This document shows, one piece after another, positions 23,865-35,067 of a stretch of DNA of 64,000 nt. The position numbers and the translations under genes were made by a program. The first letter of the stretch is position 1, and each line of letters starts with the position of its first letter. Source of the stretch: Elymus sibiricus (taxonomy: Eukaryota; Streptophyta; Magnoliopsida; Poales; Poaceae); contig CM077665.1 in assembly GCA_039707655.1 (NCBI GenBank), positions 141,981,148 through 142,045,147 of the forward strand, in the 5' to 3' direction. Under the pieces are notes generated by a model. It was given only the letters and a program-made list of their open reading frames with translations. It did not search any database and was not told the DNA's origin.

Positions 23865-26272
23865 CACTACTAGAAAAAGCCCTATTAGTGGCGCACCTGT
23901 TTTCATTAGTAATGGCGCACTATAGGTGCGCCACTATTAACACGCCACTAGTAACAGATAGTAATGGCGCACCTCTGGTGCGCCATTAGTAATCCAGATA
24001 GTAGTGGCGCACCACCAGGTGTGCCACTACTAACCCTTAGGTGCTCCACTAGTATTCCCACTAGGTCCGCCACTAATAGACTTATAGATGCGCCACTAAT
24101 AATAAAGAAAGGTGCGCCACTAATAAGGGCTGAAATGCGCCACTAGTAATGTATTTGGAAAACAAAAAAAAATCCAAATTTACAGAAAACAACCTATAAG
24201 GAAAAATAATTTAAAAACAAACAATGAAATAGAATCATAATTTTTATTATAGTAAGAATATTACAATGTCTTTACAAGTATCCAATAAAACAAAAATTAC
24301 AAGGAAATAAAAGAAAATTCTAAAACTAATCTTCTAGTAATCTTTTCTTCTTTTTCTTTACTTTATCCCTGCAAAGAAATGTAATTGCCCAGTAACAATA
24401 TGGTCAGTTGTGCAATCTACAAATGTAAGTTAGTGGCCCAATCTTAGACTAAAATCTGCAGCTAAATTATCCCAGTGACACAATGAACACCCTGAATGCG
24501 TGCAGAATTATCAGCACAATTTCCAGCAAATCAAATTAATAGAATTTCGTTGACGAATAAGCAGCAAGGAAAAAAAAAGAACTGGCTAGCTTATCCAAAC
24601 CATATGCATGGTGTTCTAAGCTTGAATAGAACTGCAAAGGAAATCCATATGTTGATGGCATGTAAATTTCTGACAGTAACGCTGCTGCTACGGAAATTTA
24701 CGACGCTAGATAATATATGCAAGTGCATTTGACGACGTTACATAGTATATGCAAGTGAGTTTCACGTGCAACAAGTTCTACCAATCTGGTTATCAGAAAA
24801 TGCAGCGAGTATTCAGGGTTATTTTCTTGCAGGAACAGATAGTATTGAGGTTGCAACCACTGTATGGCTAATTTCTAGCATACGAAATCAATAGCACTGC
24901 GAGTCAAATTATAGAAAAAACAACACATGTGAAACATCAAGCAATTAATCTGTTGTAGTTGTGCAATATAAGAAGGTCGATAGCTAGCTTGTGTTTTGAC
25001 AGACTGAATAGTACTATGAAGAACTACATGCAAAAAGGTTCAGTTGCAAGACTGAAAATTTTGAGAAGCAATTGAACTGACTGTGACAATATAAAACTTC
25101 AGTAATGTCTAGCATTACCTCTAGGTGCAAATTAACGAAATATGGATTTATAATTTGCCACATAAGCAGATTTATAAGAACAATTTCCAGTGAATCAAAC
25201 TAATAGAGCTTTGATGACAAAGAAGCAGCAAAGGTGGCAACAACTAATTAACTAGTCCAGATAATATCAATATGTATGGTGCCTAAAGTTTGAAAGCACT
25301 GCCACTTATGTGTGTCTGCTGCTATGAAAGTCTATGATGCTGGATAATATATTCAAGTGAGTTTTATGCTGCCACTTTTGAAGATGAAAGAAAAGGATGG
25401 TTAATTCATCGAGAAATTTACAATCTGCGAAACTGCTTCATCTTGAGAAAACTTCTTTACATTTGGTATAAAAGACATTATGCACTAATTTACATCAGTC
25501 TTGAAAACTTGGGTCCATATGCAGGTGTTACCTTGCATCCAAAAACAAAACGCAGTCACCGAGACTTGGGTGGATTGCAATAAGCAGAAAAAACAGGTTT
25601 CTACTTATGCTAGAAATTATCCCAGGACCATTCATGAAGATAAGGTATTTTTGTGCTTTCTCAGTTTCAGGAGTAAGGACAGTAACTAAAAAGGCTGAAT
25701 TTCATTATGGAGAATGATATGTTGAATCTTACCCAAATTTCTCATGGTAATTTTAAGATGAGGAGAAACTACTTGTGGATGTGGAAAGACCATTGCAGAT
25801 AGTGAACGACAATCACAAAACAAACTAACTACTCCCTCCGTCCGGAGATACTTGTCGAAAAAATGGATGCATCTAGACTTATTCTAGTACTAGATACATT
25901 CATTTTTATTCATTTCTTCGACAAGTATTTTCGGACGGAGGGAGTATTTTACATGTTACTCTCACTATGGAGAATTTCAGGCATACTGCATAACATGTTA
26001 AAACAGTTGTGCTAAACTGTCGTAGGGAAAATACAGTTTCCCTATTTTTATAACCAGAAAGGCACATGCTTTAGCCATTAAACAGAGGCCTGGGGAAGGG
26101 GGTGGACCGGGAAAAAAATAGCAATGGCGCATTGAACTAAAGGTGCGCCACTACTAAAAAAATAACAATGGCGCACCTGCTTCTGGTGCGCCACTGCTAT
26201 ATAGCAGTGGCGCACCACCACCATGGTGCGCCATTAATAGGGATATTGGCTATAGCCATTTTTCTAGTAGTG
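23865..26272. mobile_element. CACTA-2 left module (near-complete small CACTA)
   Basis: Has its own left end (23865) and its own right end (CTAGTAGTG at 26264-26272), with subterminal GGTGCGCCACT motifs at 23885-24150 and 26120-26240. Flanks AGC on the left and GAC on the right do not match, so it did not insert here alone. The interior (24170-26090) is AT-rich and I see no gene in it apart from the MITE. Confidence 0.75.
25832..25944. mobile_element. Stowaway MITE, 113 bp
   Basis: Terminal inverted repeats CTCCCTCCGTCCGGA and its complement, flanked by TA on both sides (25830-25831, 25945-25946). This is the common Triticeae Tc1/mariner-type MITE terminus. It is non-autonomous, foldable over most of its length, and sits in the CACTA-2 left module. 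Confidence 0.93.
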
Positions 26273-26279
26273 GACGGTT

Positions 26280-26574
26280 GATATTTGAGGTGGAACTGCC
26301 CCGAGTTACGAAGGACATCTTCATAGATGATTTCCGCAAACTCCGACTGGATGCGAAAGAATTCTTGTCTGATGTCCACAAGATCTACAACTTTTGCTGA
26401 TCTACTAGGTGCTGCAAGCAGGCAGAGGAGGCCATAAGTGTGAAATTTATGGGCACGCCTGTGTATCCCATTAAATACAGCCTCTGAAGCAAAACTTGCT
26501 TCCATGCTCTGCTTCAGATAGTACACAGATACTCCATATATACTACTACTGTTGTATTTCATTTCAAAGTTCAA
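26280..26574 (-). other. Unrecognised minus-strand frame in captured DNA
   Basis: An open frame whose CACTA-proximal end is terminal repeat but whose inner part reads like protein (charged and helical, with an EEIYEDVL-like stretch reading AEIIYEDVLRNSG). I do not recognise the family. It could be an exon of a captured gene or chance. Confidence 0.3.
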
Positions 26575-27322
26575 AATGCTACTACTGAGTAGTGGTACAT
26601 ATTTTTCATTTTTAATGAGTGATGTTTTTCCTAGGAGAGAAAAATAGCAGTAGCCATGTAGTAGTGCATTTTTTCTAGGGTGATGGATAGATCTAGTGAC
26701 TGCTGCATTGCTTTTGTCTCGCTTTTGATAGGACCAAGGAAATGAGTGCTCGAAAGCATGCCCATGCTTTTGCCCCCCTTCTCTTGGGCCTGGTCTTCTC
26801 CCCCTTTATGCCCTTTTGAACAGCAAAAGAGGGTGATAACCATTGTAATTATGCACAAGCTCTTTGCTTTTTACCCACAAAAGTTATAAGTTGATGGCTG
26901 GCTAACTGCAGGTCCAGCCAACTGGTGGGTAGTAATCTGAACCTCCGAATTATCTTCCGAGAATATTAAAAAAATACTAGTATTGCACACTCATGTTTGT
27001 GACATCCCCTGTCACAGTAACTGCCTCTGATTATCAAACTTCCTCTCTTTTACATACACGTATCACAAACAAACCAAGCAAATTGAATTCTTATAGCAGC
27101 TATGGACACATCTAGTTGTATCTATCTACAGTTCATCCACCCTACTTAAAAAAACACAAAGATGCATTCTAGCTGTCCGGATCCTAAATGCAACTATCCT
27201 AAGTAAGATAGATCTACAGTTCATCCTAATCAAAGTTTCTCTCACATAAAGCATTGATCTCGTCTTGCAATCTACAAGAATCACGGAGAAGGAGCAGCAT
27301 TGAGCAGAGATGGTGGCAGGAC

Positions 27323-27754
27323 TCACGTGTACTTGGCGAGCTTCCACTTGCGCGCGCCACCGTCGCCGGACCGGAGCGCGCAGAGCAGCGCGACGACCAG
27401 GTTCTCCGAGAGCGAGTCCCCCACGAGCCCGATCCGGCGCCCTCTGGCTGCCTCGAGGAACGCGGCGGGATCGAGCCTCGGGATGGCGCCGCAGCGGGAG
27501 GAGGCCCAGGAGAGCGCGGCGACGCGGGGGCGGCGGGGGAGACGGGGTCGGGACCCAGTGGCCGGCGGTGGCGTCGGAGGGGGCGGCGCCGCAGGGGATG
27601 GGGGGCTGTGGCGGCGGCAGGGGAGGGGAGGCGGCGGGGGAGACGGGGTCGGGACCCAGCGGCCGGCGGTGGCGTCGGAGGGGGCGGCGCCGCAGGGGAT
27701 GGGGGGCTGTGGCGGCGGCAGGGGAGGGGAAGAGGAGAGGAAGAAGAGGGACAA
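27323..27754 (-). pseudogene. Captured TBL-type (PC-esterase) acetyltransferase gene fragment
   Basis: The minus frame holds a proline-rich N-terminal part, then a segment with GRRIGLVGDSLSEN and VVALLCALRS. GDS is the catalytic serine block of trichome-birefringence-like wall polysaccharide O-acetyltransferases, Golgi enzymes. The match ends at LAKYT, immediately followed by an intron-like donor (GTGAGT, antisense of 27321-27326). About thirty codons usually found before LAKYT seem missing, and the C-terminal half with the DxxH motif is absent. It is a fragment of a host gene picked up by a CACTA. The proline-rich part includes a 99-bp tandem duplication. Confidence 0.6.
27531..27728. repeat. 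GC-rich tandem duplication, about 99 bp x2
   Basis: Two nearly identical units from GGCGGCGGGGGAGACGGGG to GGCAGGGGAGG, differing by about one substitution. It lies in the captured block and inflates ORFs in several frames on both strands. Confidence 0.9.
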
Positions 27755-27942
27755 GTGCGGGGGAGTGAGGAGAGGGAGGCGCGGCCGGGGAGGAGAAGCA
27801 GGGGATGGCAGCGGCTAACAATGGCGCACCCCTCACAGGTGCGCCATAAAAGATGCATTTCAATGGCGCATCTCCTGGTAGTGCGCCATTACTACTAGTA
27901 GTAATAGGTTAAAAGAGTCCGCGTCTGGTTATGGACAGAACT

Positions 27943-28017
27943 ACTGCCATGGCCTAGTGGTTGGACCCTTGATGCATAACCCAGCCAGCCAGGGTTCGAA
28001 TCCTGGCGGCCCCATTT
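27943..28017 (+). other. tRNA-like sequence with pol III A and B boxes
   Basis: An A box (TGGCCTAGTGG, 27950-27960) and a perfect B box (GGTTCGAATCC, 27993-28003) at tRNA spacing, a paired T-arm (CCAGG...CCTGG), and a T-run terminator from 28014. The 5' acceptor strand does not pair with the 3' strand and no clean anticodon arm is visible, so it is a tRNA pseudogene or SINE head and not a working tRNA. Confidence 0.5.
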
Positions 28018-28638
28018 TTTTGCATCTTTTTTAAAAAAATGTTTTTGATGTATATATGTCTATTGGTTGCACTAGTCCGGTCTTTAAACATTTTTTACCT
28101 TTTTCTGTGTTTTTTCTTTACTGTTTTTGTCAGTTCTTTTTTAGTTTTCTTAGGTTTTTATTTTTATTTTTTGTTTGTTCTTTCTTTGATTTTCACCGGA
28201 TTTCTTTGTTTATTTATGTTTCTCCCTGGTTTTCTTTGGTTTTTTCTTTGCCCTTTTGTGAACACATGACTACATTTCCACACACATGTGAGCAGAGGAT
28301 ACATTCTCTACGAGTCCACATTATAGTTATGCAAAATTTGAAATGAATTCAAAAAGGGGACAGTAAAACTTAAAAAGAAAAGTGGGCTTTAATGAACAGT
28401 GGGCTTTAATTTAAGATTTGAATCATTGTGATAATTTAAGATTTGAGATAAAAGAAAAGGAAAATGCAAATGGAGTGATAAAACCAGGCATACTAGTGGC
28501 GCACCAGTGAAGAGGTGCGCCACTGATATTTTTTTTTGGACCACCCTGCCAAGGATACCACTGGTGCGCCACTAGTAGCCAGGCATACTAGTGGCGCACC
28601 AGTGAAGAGGTGCGCCACTGCTATTTTTTTTTGGACCA

Positions 28639-28744
28639 CCCTGCCCAGGCTTACCAGTGGCGCACCAGGTCCAGGTGCGCCACTACTATTAAAATAGTAG
28701 TGGCGCACCTGGACCTGGTGCGCCACTGGTAAGCCTGGGCAGGG
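28639..28744. repeat. Perfect 52-bp-arm palindrome
   Basis: Arms 28639-28690 and 28693-28744 are exact inverted copies separated by AA. They contain GTGGCGCACC motifs. This is the strongest hairpin in the CACTA-2 terminus. Confidence 0.95.
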
Positions 28745-28919
28745 CTGGTTACAGCCAAAAAAAATAGTAGTGGCGCACCCCACCCCTGGTGCGCCACTAG
28801 TAATGTCACTATTAGTGGAGCACCTGTTTATGGTGCGCCACTGCTATATAGTAGTGGCGCACCACATCTCTGGTGCGCCACTAATAGTGATATTATCTAT
28901 AGCCGTTTTTCTAGTAGTG

Positions 28920-29122
28920 AGCAAAGTATCATCATAAGCATCATGCATAGCAGAAGTGGCATCATCAATTACTTGCGACATATCAGATTCAATAGCAGGT
29001 GGTGATGTCGCAAATTTACTCATAACAGAAGGTGAATCAAGTGCAGAGCTAGATGGCAGTTCCTTACCTCCCTTCGTAGTGGAGGGATAGATCTTGGTTT
29101 TTGGGTCTTTCAGATTCTTCAT
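28920..29122 (-). pseudogene. E1 gag N-terminus
   Basis: Starts at ATG (antisense 29120-29122), 49 bp downstream of the primer-binding site, with a lysine-rich start (MKNLKDPKTK) as in E3. It is interrupted at 28919 by CACTA-2. It has no stop before the break and continues at 23864. Confidence 0.9.
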
Positions 29123-29170
29123 AGTGATCAACAGATATAAATCCCAAGTGACTCAGAGAATAGAGTTATG

Positions 29171-29189
29171 CTCCCCGGCAACGGCGCCA
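29171..29189 (-). promoter_or_regulatory. E1 primer-binding site
   Basis: In antisense TGGCGCCGTTGCCGGGGAG, 11 bp inside the LTR. This is the form found in many Triticeae gypsy-type elements and fits priming by tRNA-Asp; the tRNA assignment is from memory. Confidence 0.8.
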
Positions 29190-29200
29190 GAAAAAGGTCT

Positions 29201-30596
29201 TGATAACAAGTATAGGGGATCGCAACAGTTTTTGAGGGTAGAGTATTCAACCCAAATTTATTGATTCGACACAAGGGGAGCCAAAGAATATTCTCGAGTA
29301 TTAGCAGCTGAGTTGTCAATTCAACCACACCTAAAAGACTTAATATCTGCAGCAAAGTATTTAGTAGCAAAGTAGTATGGAAGTAACGGTAATGATGGCA
29401 AACGTGACAGTAGTAGTTTTGTAGTGATTGTAACAGTAGCAACGGAAAAGTAACTTAGCAAAGATCAATATGTGAAAAGCTCGTAGGCAATGGATCAATG
29501 ATGGATAATTATGTCGGATGACATTCATCATGCAATAGTTATAACATAGGGTGACACAGAACTAGCTCCAATTCATCAATATAATGTAGGCATGTATTCC
29601 ATATATAGTCATACGTGCTTATGGAAAAGAACTTGCATGACATCTTTTGTCCTACCCTCCCGTGGCAGCGGGGTGCTAACGGAAACTAAGGGATATTAAG
29701 GCCTCATTTTAATAGAGAACCAGACCAAAGCATTAGCACTTAGTGAATACATGAACTCCTCAAACTACGGTAATCACCGGAAAGAATGCCAGTTATTGTC
29801 ACCCTGGGGGATGCGGATCATAACTCGTAATAGGTGTCTACAACTTGCAAGATAGGATCAAGAACACATATATATTCATGAAAACATAATAGATTCAGAT
29901 CTGAAATCATGGCACTCAGGCCCTAGTGACAAGCATTAAGAATAGCAAAGTCATAGCAACATCAATCTCAGAACATAGTGGATACTAGGGATCAAACCCT
30001 AACAAAACTAACTCGATTACATGATAAATCTCATCCAACCCATCATCTTCCAGCAAGCCTACGATGGGATTACTCATGAACGGAGGAGAGCATCATGAAA
30101 CAGACTCTAGATGGTTGGTGATGACAACGGCGTCGATTTCCCCTCTCCGGAGCCCAAAACAGACTCCAGATCTGCCCTCCTAAGGAAGAACAGGAGGTGG
30201 CGGCGGCTCCGTATCGTAAAACACGATGAACTCTTCTCTCTGATTTTGTTTCTTCCCGAATAGGAATATATAGATTTGGAATTGAGGTCGGAGGAGCTCC
30301 AGGGGGCCCACAAGCCTGCAGGGTGCGCCCTACGGGGGGCGCGCTCCCCTAGCTTGTGGCCAACGGATGGGCCCCCTCCGGTTGATTCTTTCACCAGTAT
30401 TTTTTATTAATTCCAAAAATATTCTCCATGAATTTTCAGGTCAATCCGAGAACTTTTATTTCTGCACAAAAATAACACCAAGGCAATTCTGCTGAAAACA
30501 GCGTCACTCCGGGTTAGTTCCATTCAAATCATGCAAATTAGAGTCCAAAACAAGGGCAAAAGAGTTTGGAAAAGTAGATACGATGGAGACGTATCA
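29201..30596 (-). repeat. E1 5' LTR, 1396 bp
   Basis: Full-length LTR in minus orientation, beginning TGATAC (antisense of 30591-30596) and ending GTTATCA. It carries a TATA box in antisense near 30265-30272. A 4-bp deletion near its U5 end distinguishes it from E2. It matches 5251-6081 and relatives at 44542-45929 and 58631-60014. Confidence 0.93.
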
Positions 30597-31140
30597 ACAG
30601 TTGAGATTTGAGAATTAAATATGTGGTTGATTTGTCTTCGACTGACAAGGACGCAGTGAAGACAGTCAACACGTGTCAACATAGAATGCATATGCTGGAT
30701 TAGAATTGTTTTAGACGAGGTAAGAACAGAAGAGAATGTCGGGTCCGGTCACATTTGCCTAGGAAAAGGTTGAAGACAAAGCTATAGGACAAATGTTGTA
30801 TAGGACAAAGCTCTAATCCAAATGTAGATCTGCAAATAGTTTTCAACTGAAACACACGTGCGAACAATAAAGTATTGTTCCGAAGACATTCAGCTCTCGA
30901 AGACATGTGAAAAAGATGATATAAAAGCAATGTCTTCGAGTTTGGTTGGTGGCGTTACCCACTGTATAAGAAAGTTTGACCCAGACACGGCGCACAATTA
31001 TCGTGGCGCTCTGAAGTCATATTCTTCGTTAATGTATTCACACTCAGATTGTAAGTCTTCATGAATTGAAGACATACGTTACATCGTGTGTTGTGCATCA
31101 AAGTCTTCAACATGCATAAGAGTTATGATGTATTCCCATT
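30597..31140 (-). other. Copia 3' untranslated internal region
   Basis: Between the pol stop (31141-31143) and the break by E1. Rich in GAAGAC/GTCTTC words, as is the rest of this element. No gene. Confidence 0.7.
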
Positions 31141-32667
31141 TCAAAGGACATTTGAGGATTCTAAGATATTTAGCTCACACCGCAACTTGCAAAACCTCTT
31201 CTCATCCAAAGGCTTCGTGAAGATATCTGCCAGTTGATCTTCAGTGTCTGCATGCTTGATGTTGATGTCGCCCTTCATCTCGTGATCCCGAAGAAAATGA
31301 TGTCATATCTGAATGTGCTTCATCTTCGAGTGATGTACTGGATTGTAGGAGATCTTGATTGCACTCTCATTGTCGCAGTAAAGAGGTACATGCTTCACGT
31401 TGATGTCATAGTCCTTGAGTGTTTGCTTCATCCAGAGAAGTTGAGTGCAGCATGCACCAGCAGCAATGTATTTGGCTTTGGCAGTGGAGAGTGAAACACA
31501 GTTCTGCTTCTTCGAAGACCAACATACAAGATATCGTCCAAGAAAGTGACATGTGCCTGATGTAGACTTGCGATCAACTCTATCGCCAGCGAAGTCAGAA
31601 TCTAAATAGCCAATCAGCTCGAACTTCGAACCCTTTGGATACCATAATCCTAGCATTGGGGTGTGAGCCAGATATCTAAGTATTCGCTTCACAGCAAGAT
31701 GATGCGACTCCTTTGGTGCCGCTTGAAATCGGGCGCACATGCAAACATTAAGCATTATATCTGGCCTAGAAGAACATAAGTACAATAAAGACCCAATCAT
31801 GGAGCGATATACCTTCTGATCGAAATCTTTTCCATTTTCGTCAGTGCAGAGGTGTCCATTGGTAGGCATTGGCGTCTTGAAGCCTTTGGCTTCGTTCATG
31901 CCAAATTTCTTGAGGTACTTCTCCTGGGATATGAAGATGCCATTTGGTTGTTGTCGAATTTGAAGCCCTAGGAAGAATTTCAGTTCTCCCATCATCGACA
32001 TTTGATACTTCTCTTGCATCATGTAAGCAAACTCATCATTGTATTTGTTGTTAGTACAGCCGAAGATAATGTCATCCACATATATTTGACATACAAATAG
32101 TTCACTATTATAGGATTTAGTGAAGAGAGTGGGATCGAGTGAACCAGGTTTGAAGCCTTTCTTCATGAGGAATTCCTTGAGTGTGTCATACCAAGCTCTT
32201 GGTGCTTGCTTGAGGCCATAGAGTGCCATGTTGAGCTTGAAGACATAGTCAGGATGCTTTGGATCTTCAAAACCTGGTGGCTGAGCAACATATACTTCTT
32301 CCTCAATCTTACCATTGAGGAATGCACTTTTGACATCCATTTGATACAAGCATATATCATGATGGTTAGCATAAGCAAGCAATATACGAATGGCTTCGAG
32401 TCTGGCCACAGGTGCAAAGGTTTCACCGAAGTCAATGCCCTTGACCTGAGTGTAACCTTGAGCCACCAGCCGTGCCTTGTTTCTGATGACTTGGCCTGAC
32501 TCATCTTGCTTGTTGTGGAAGATCCATGTGGTACCGATGATGTTGTGCTTCCTTGGATCAGGACGCTTTACGAGCTCCCACACATTGTTCAGCTTGAACT
32601 TGTGAAGCTCTTCCTACATGGCTTGAATCCATTCTGATTCCTCGAAAGCTTCATCTACTTTGGTGGG
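31141..32667 (-). pseudogene. Copia reverse transcriptase and RNase H
   Basis: The frame opens with the conserved copia RT start (WELVKRP), then palm motifs including the YVDD active site near 32060-32090, and an RNase H domain with KAKYIAA and DNESAI blocks (about 31340-31480). A TGA at about 31303 replaces an Arg codon (CGA to TGA); after it the frame resumes and reaches the natural stop at 31141. Two further in-frame stops (TAG and TAA) lie between 32583 and 32668. It copied element RNA into DNA in cytoplasmic particles; it cannot make full-length protein now. Confidence 0.9.
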
Positions 32668-34158
32668 TTATGTGATAGATACAAAAGCAAAGTGCCCATA
32701 AAAGTTAGCCAATTGAGTAGCTCTTGAGCGAGTAAGTGGACCTGGTGCATTTATGTTGTCTAGCATTCTCTCAATTTGAACTTCATTTGCCACACGAGGA
32801 TGAGCAGGGCGAAGACTTTGTTCTGGCTGCTGAGCATTGTCTTCGTCAGCAGCATTGTCTTCAGGTTCAGCATTGTCTTCGCGCTGAGTGGATGGAGAAA
32901 TGATGACTTCCTCAACCACAGGTTCTTCAGGCACAATTTCTCTAGTGCCCATCATTCCGATGGCTTCATCAGGAGGCAATACATCTAGCACAGGATGCAG
33001 GTGCTCTCTTTGCGAGCCGTTAGTTTCATCGAACCGCACATCTACAGTTTCACCAACTTTATTGTGAAAGATGTTGAATACTCTGTAGGTGTGCGAGTCC
33101 TTTCCATAACCAAGCATGAAACCCTCATGTGCTTTCGGTGCAAATTAAGAAGTGTGGTGTGGATCTCTTATCCAACATCTTGCATCGAAGACTTTGAAGT
33201 AACTTACATTAGGTTTCTTACCAGTGAGAATCACATAAAATGTTTTCTTGAAGATCTTGTGAAGATATACTATGTTGATGATGTGGCATGCAGTGTCAAT
33301 GGCTTCAGGCCATAGCTTCCATGGTGTCTTGTATTCATCGAGCATGGTGCGAGCCATCTCAATGAGAGTCCTATTCTTGCGTTCCACGACACCATTTTTC
33401 TGTGGGGTGTATGGGGAAGAGAACTTATGAGTGATGCCAAGAGTATCAAGAAAGGTGTCCAAGCCCGTGTTCTTGAATTCAGTGCCATTGTCACTCCTGA
33501 TGTGCTTGATCTTGATGTTGTAGTTGGTCATGCACCTATTTGCGAAGCGCCTGAAGACATCCTGCACTTCTGTTTTGTAAAGTATGATATGCACCCAAGT
33601 GAATCGAGAATAGGCATCAACAATCATGAAGCCATATATATTTGCAGTGGTAGAGAAGGTGGAATAATGAGTAGGGCCAAATAAATCCATGTGTAGCAGC
33701 TCGAAGGGACGCGAAGTCGTCATGATAGTCTTCGAGGGATGTTTGGCCCTGGTCATCTTCCCGGCTTCACAGGCACCACAGAGGTGGTCCTTTTTGAACT
33801 TGACACCCTCGACGCCAATGATAAGCTTCTTCTTGGCGAGTGTGTGCAAGTTCCTCATCCCAGCATATCCTAGCCTTCTGTGCCATAGCCAGCATTCCGA
33901 AGCTTTTGCTAGAAGACATGAGGCAACCTGTGGTCCTGCAGAGAAGTCTACCATATACAAATCACCTCTTCGAAAACCTTCGAAGACTTTGGTTTTGTCA
34001 GAAGCCATTAGCACCACACATCGAAATTTGCCGAAAATGACAAGCATATCTAAGTCACAGAGCATTGAGACATACATTAAGTTGTAACCAAGGGATTCGA
34101 CAAGCATGACATTTTCCATGAGCCAGTCCCTTGACATAGCAACTCTACCTAGCCCCAA
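32668..34158 (-). pseudogene. Copia integrase with C-terminal linker
   Basis: From N to C: a GAG-pre-integrase zinc region with H...C-x2-C (about 33760-33900), an rve core with catalytic acidic residues in MDLFGPT, RSDNGTEF and NGVVERKNRT (about 33360-33720), then an extended linker to RT (32668-33117). A TAA near 33142, where Lys is expected, splits the frame in two. It inserts the cDNA into the chromosome. Confidence 0.9.
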
Positions 34159-35067
34159 TACTTTGCTGCTGCTCTTGTCAGCAAAGACGATGTGATCTTT
34201 TGTTGGAGGTCAAAGAGTTTGCTCCATCAATAGGCTTCGATCACCAGTCATGTGACTGGTGCATCCACTATCCATAATCCATTCAGTGACATTGGATTTG
34301 TCTTCTTGCATTGGGAATTAGTATGGTTCACCAAGGCATGCAACTGTAACATGCATTGATGAGTGATATAGCAGTGCATAGTTGACTGAAGACATTGGAC
34401 GATATGAATGATAACATTCGCATAAATTGTCTTGCGTCCAAACAAGATTGTTTTCGGGTCTCCAGAGATAATTTTCGGGATAGGCTTCTTCCTATCTGGC
34501 GACCCGATGCTGCATGAAGATATTAGTTCTTCTTAACCACCCACATGCGAAGGGGTGTCTTAGAAGCAATGAGACGTAAGGCAGCATCAGATAATTTGGG
34601 CAAAGATGCCCTAATAGCACATTTCACAGGAGGGTTAGTGTACTCAAATGAATAAGCTGAGAAATTCTTGGTTGGATGAACATAACGGTTCATGCCATAG
34701 TGTACATATTCATGTGTCATTTGAGTCCTTTCCTGCGAAACAGATTTGTTAGAGCGGTCATATGAAGGCCTTTGTCTTCTCGAAGACATTGATCTGGGGT
34801 TTGTCTTCTTCTTGAGAGATGTCGTCAGGACGTTCACACGAAGCTTCTCAAGAAGACTTTTGGGAACCCAGATCTTCTTCAAAGGAGAACCATTCCTGCA
34901 GTTAGTACCAACAAACCTGGCAAACACTTCACCATTTTGGCATTTGAACAGTTTATAGTTGGAACAAAGAATTCATCAATAATGAGAGGATTCGCACAAT
35001 CGTAGCCAGATAATGTGGAAGGATCAACTAAAGGGCCTTTTGCAGCAACCCATGTGGTTTTGGGGTA
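34159..35067 (-). pseudogene. Copia protease and degraded gag-pol junction
   Basis: An aspartic protease start is readable: WIMDSGC with the DSG codons at 34264-34272, followed by a TGA in place of an Arg codon and then the FADKSSSKVLGLG block that joins integrase. Upstream (34300-35067) the frame is broken repeatedly, with one open piece at 34523-34927. I see no other gene. Confidence 0.75.

Larger units (their letters stand above)
26273..27817. other. Foreign DNA captured between CACTA-2 modules
   Basis: Lacks the GGTGCGCCACT motifs that fill the flanks and includes a GC-rich block (27320-27820) unlike the rest of the element. It carries a TBL-type gene fragment and an unrecognised minus-strand frame at 26197-26574. 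The rest (26580-27250) is AT-rich and I see nothing recognisable in it. Confidence 0.65.
23865..28919. mobile_element. CACTA-2: composite non-autonomous CACTA
   Basis: The left end is CACTACTAGAAAAA at 23865 and the right end is its inverted copy ending at 28919. Target duplication AGC lies at 23862-23864 and 28920-28922, and excision would restore gag exactly as in E3. Subterminal GGTGCGCCACTA motifs fill both ends. It encodes no transposase. A third, outward-facing CACTA end occurs internally at 26272, and about 1.5 kb of unrelated DNA lies between two motif-rich modules. The whole therefore moved as one compound unit. Confidence 0.92.
27818..28919. mobile_element. CACTA-2 right module
   Basis: Subterminal GGTGCGCCACT motifs resume at 27818 and continue to the terminus at 28919. 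A palindrome ATTACTACTAGTAGTAAT near 27886 resembles two fused CACTA ends. A 90-bp direct repeat lies at 28486-28645. A T-rich stretch (28020-28270) has no gene. Confidence 0.7.
5251..30596 (-). mobile_element. E1: non-autonomous LTR element hosting two CACTA insertions
   Basis: A minus-strand element: 5' LTR at 29201-30596, primer-binding site 29171-29189, gag-pro split over three segments, leader, 340-codon ORF, about 2 kb of 3' noncoding DNA, then a truncated 3' LTR at 5251-6081. Between gag-pro and the extra ORF there is no pol, so it must have relied on a partner's reverse transcriptase and integrase. From memory the LTR start resembles the Triticeae Sabrina/Derami group; I cannot confirm this. 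The LTRs differ visibly at several percent of sites, far more than the two units of the tandem duplication. Confidence 0.85.

Noticed and set aside
27254..27898. Long plus-strand frames over the GC block
   Set aside because: They are antisense to the TBL-like frame and consist of repetitive Gly/Arg; the minus strand has the recognisable motif.
27943..28017. Functional tRNA gene
   Set aside because: The acceptor stem does not pair and the anticodon arm is unclear.
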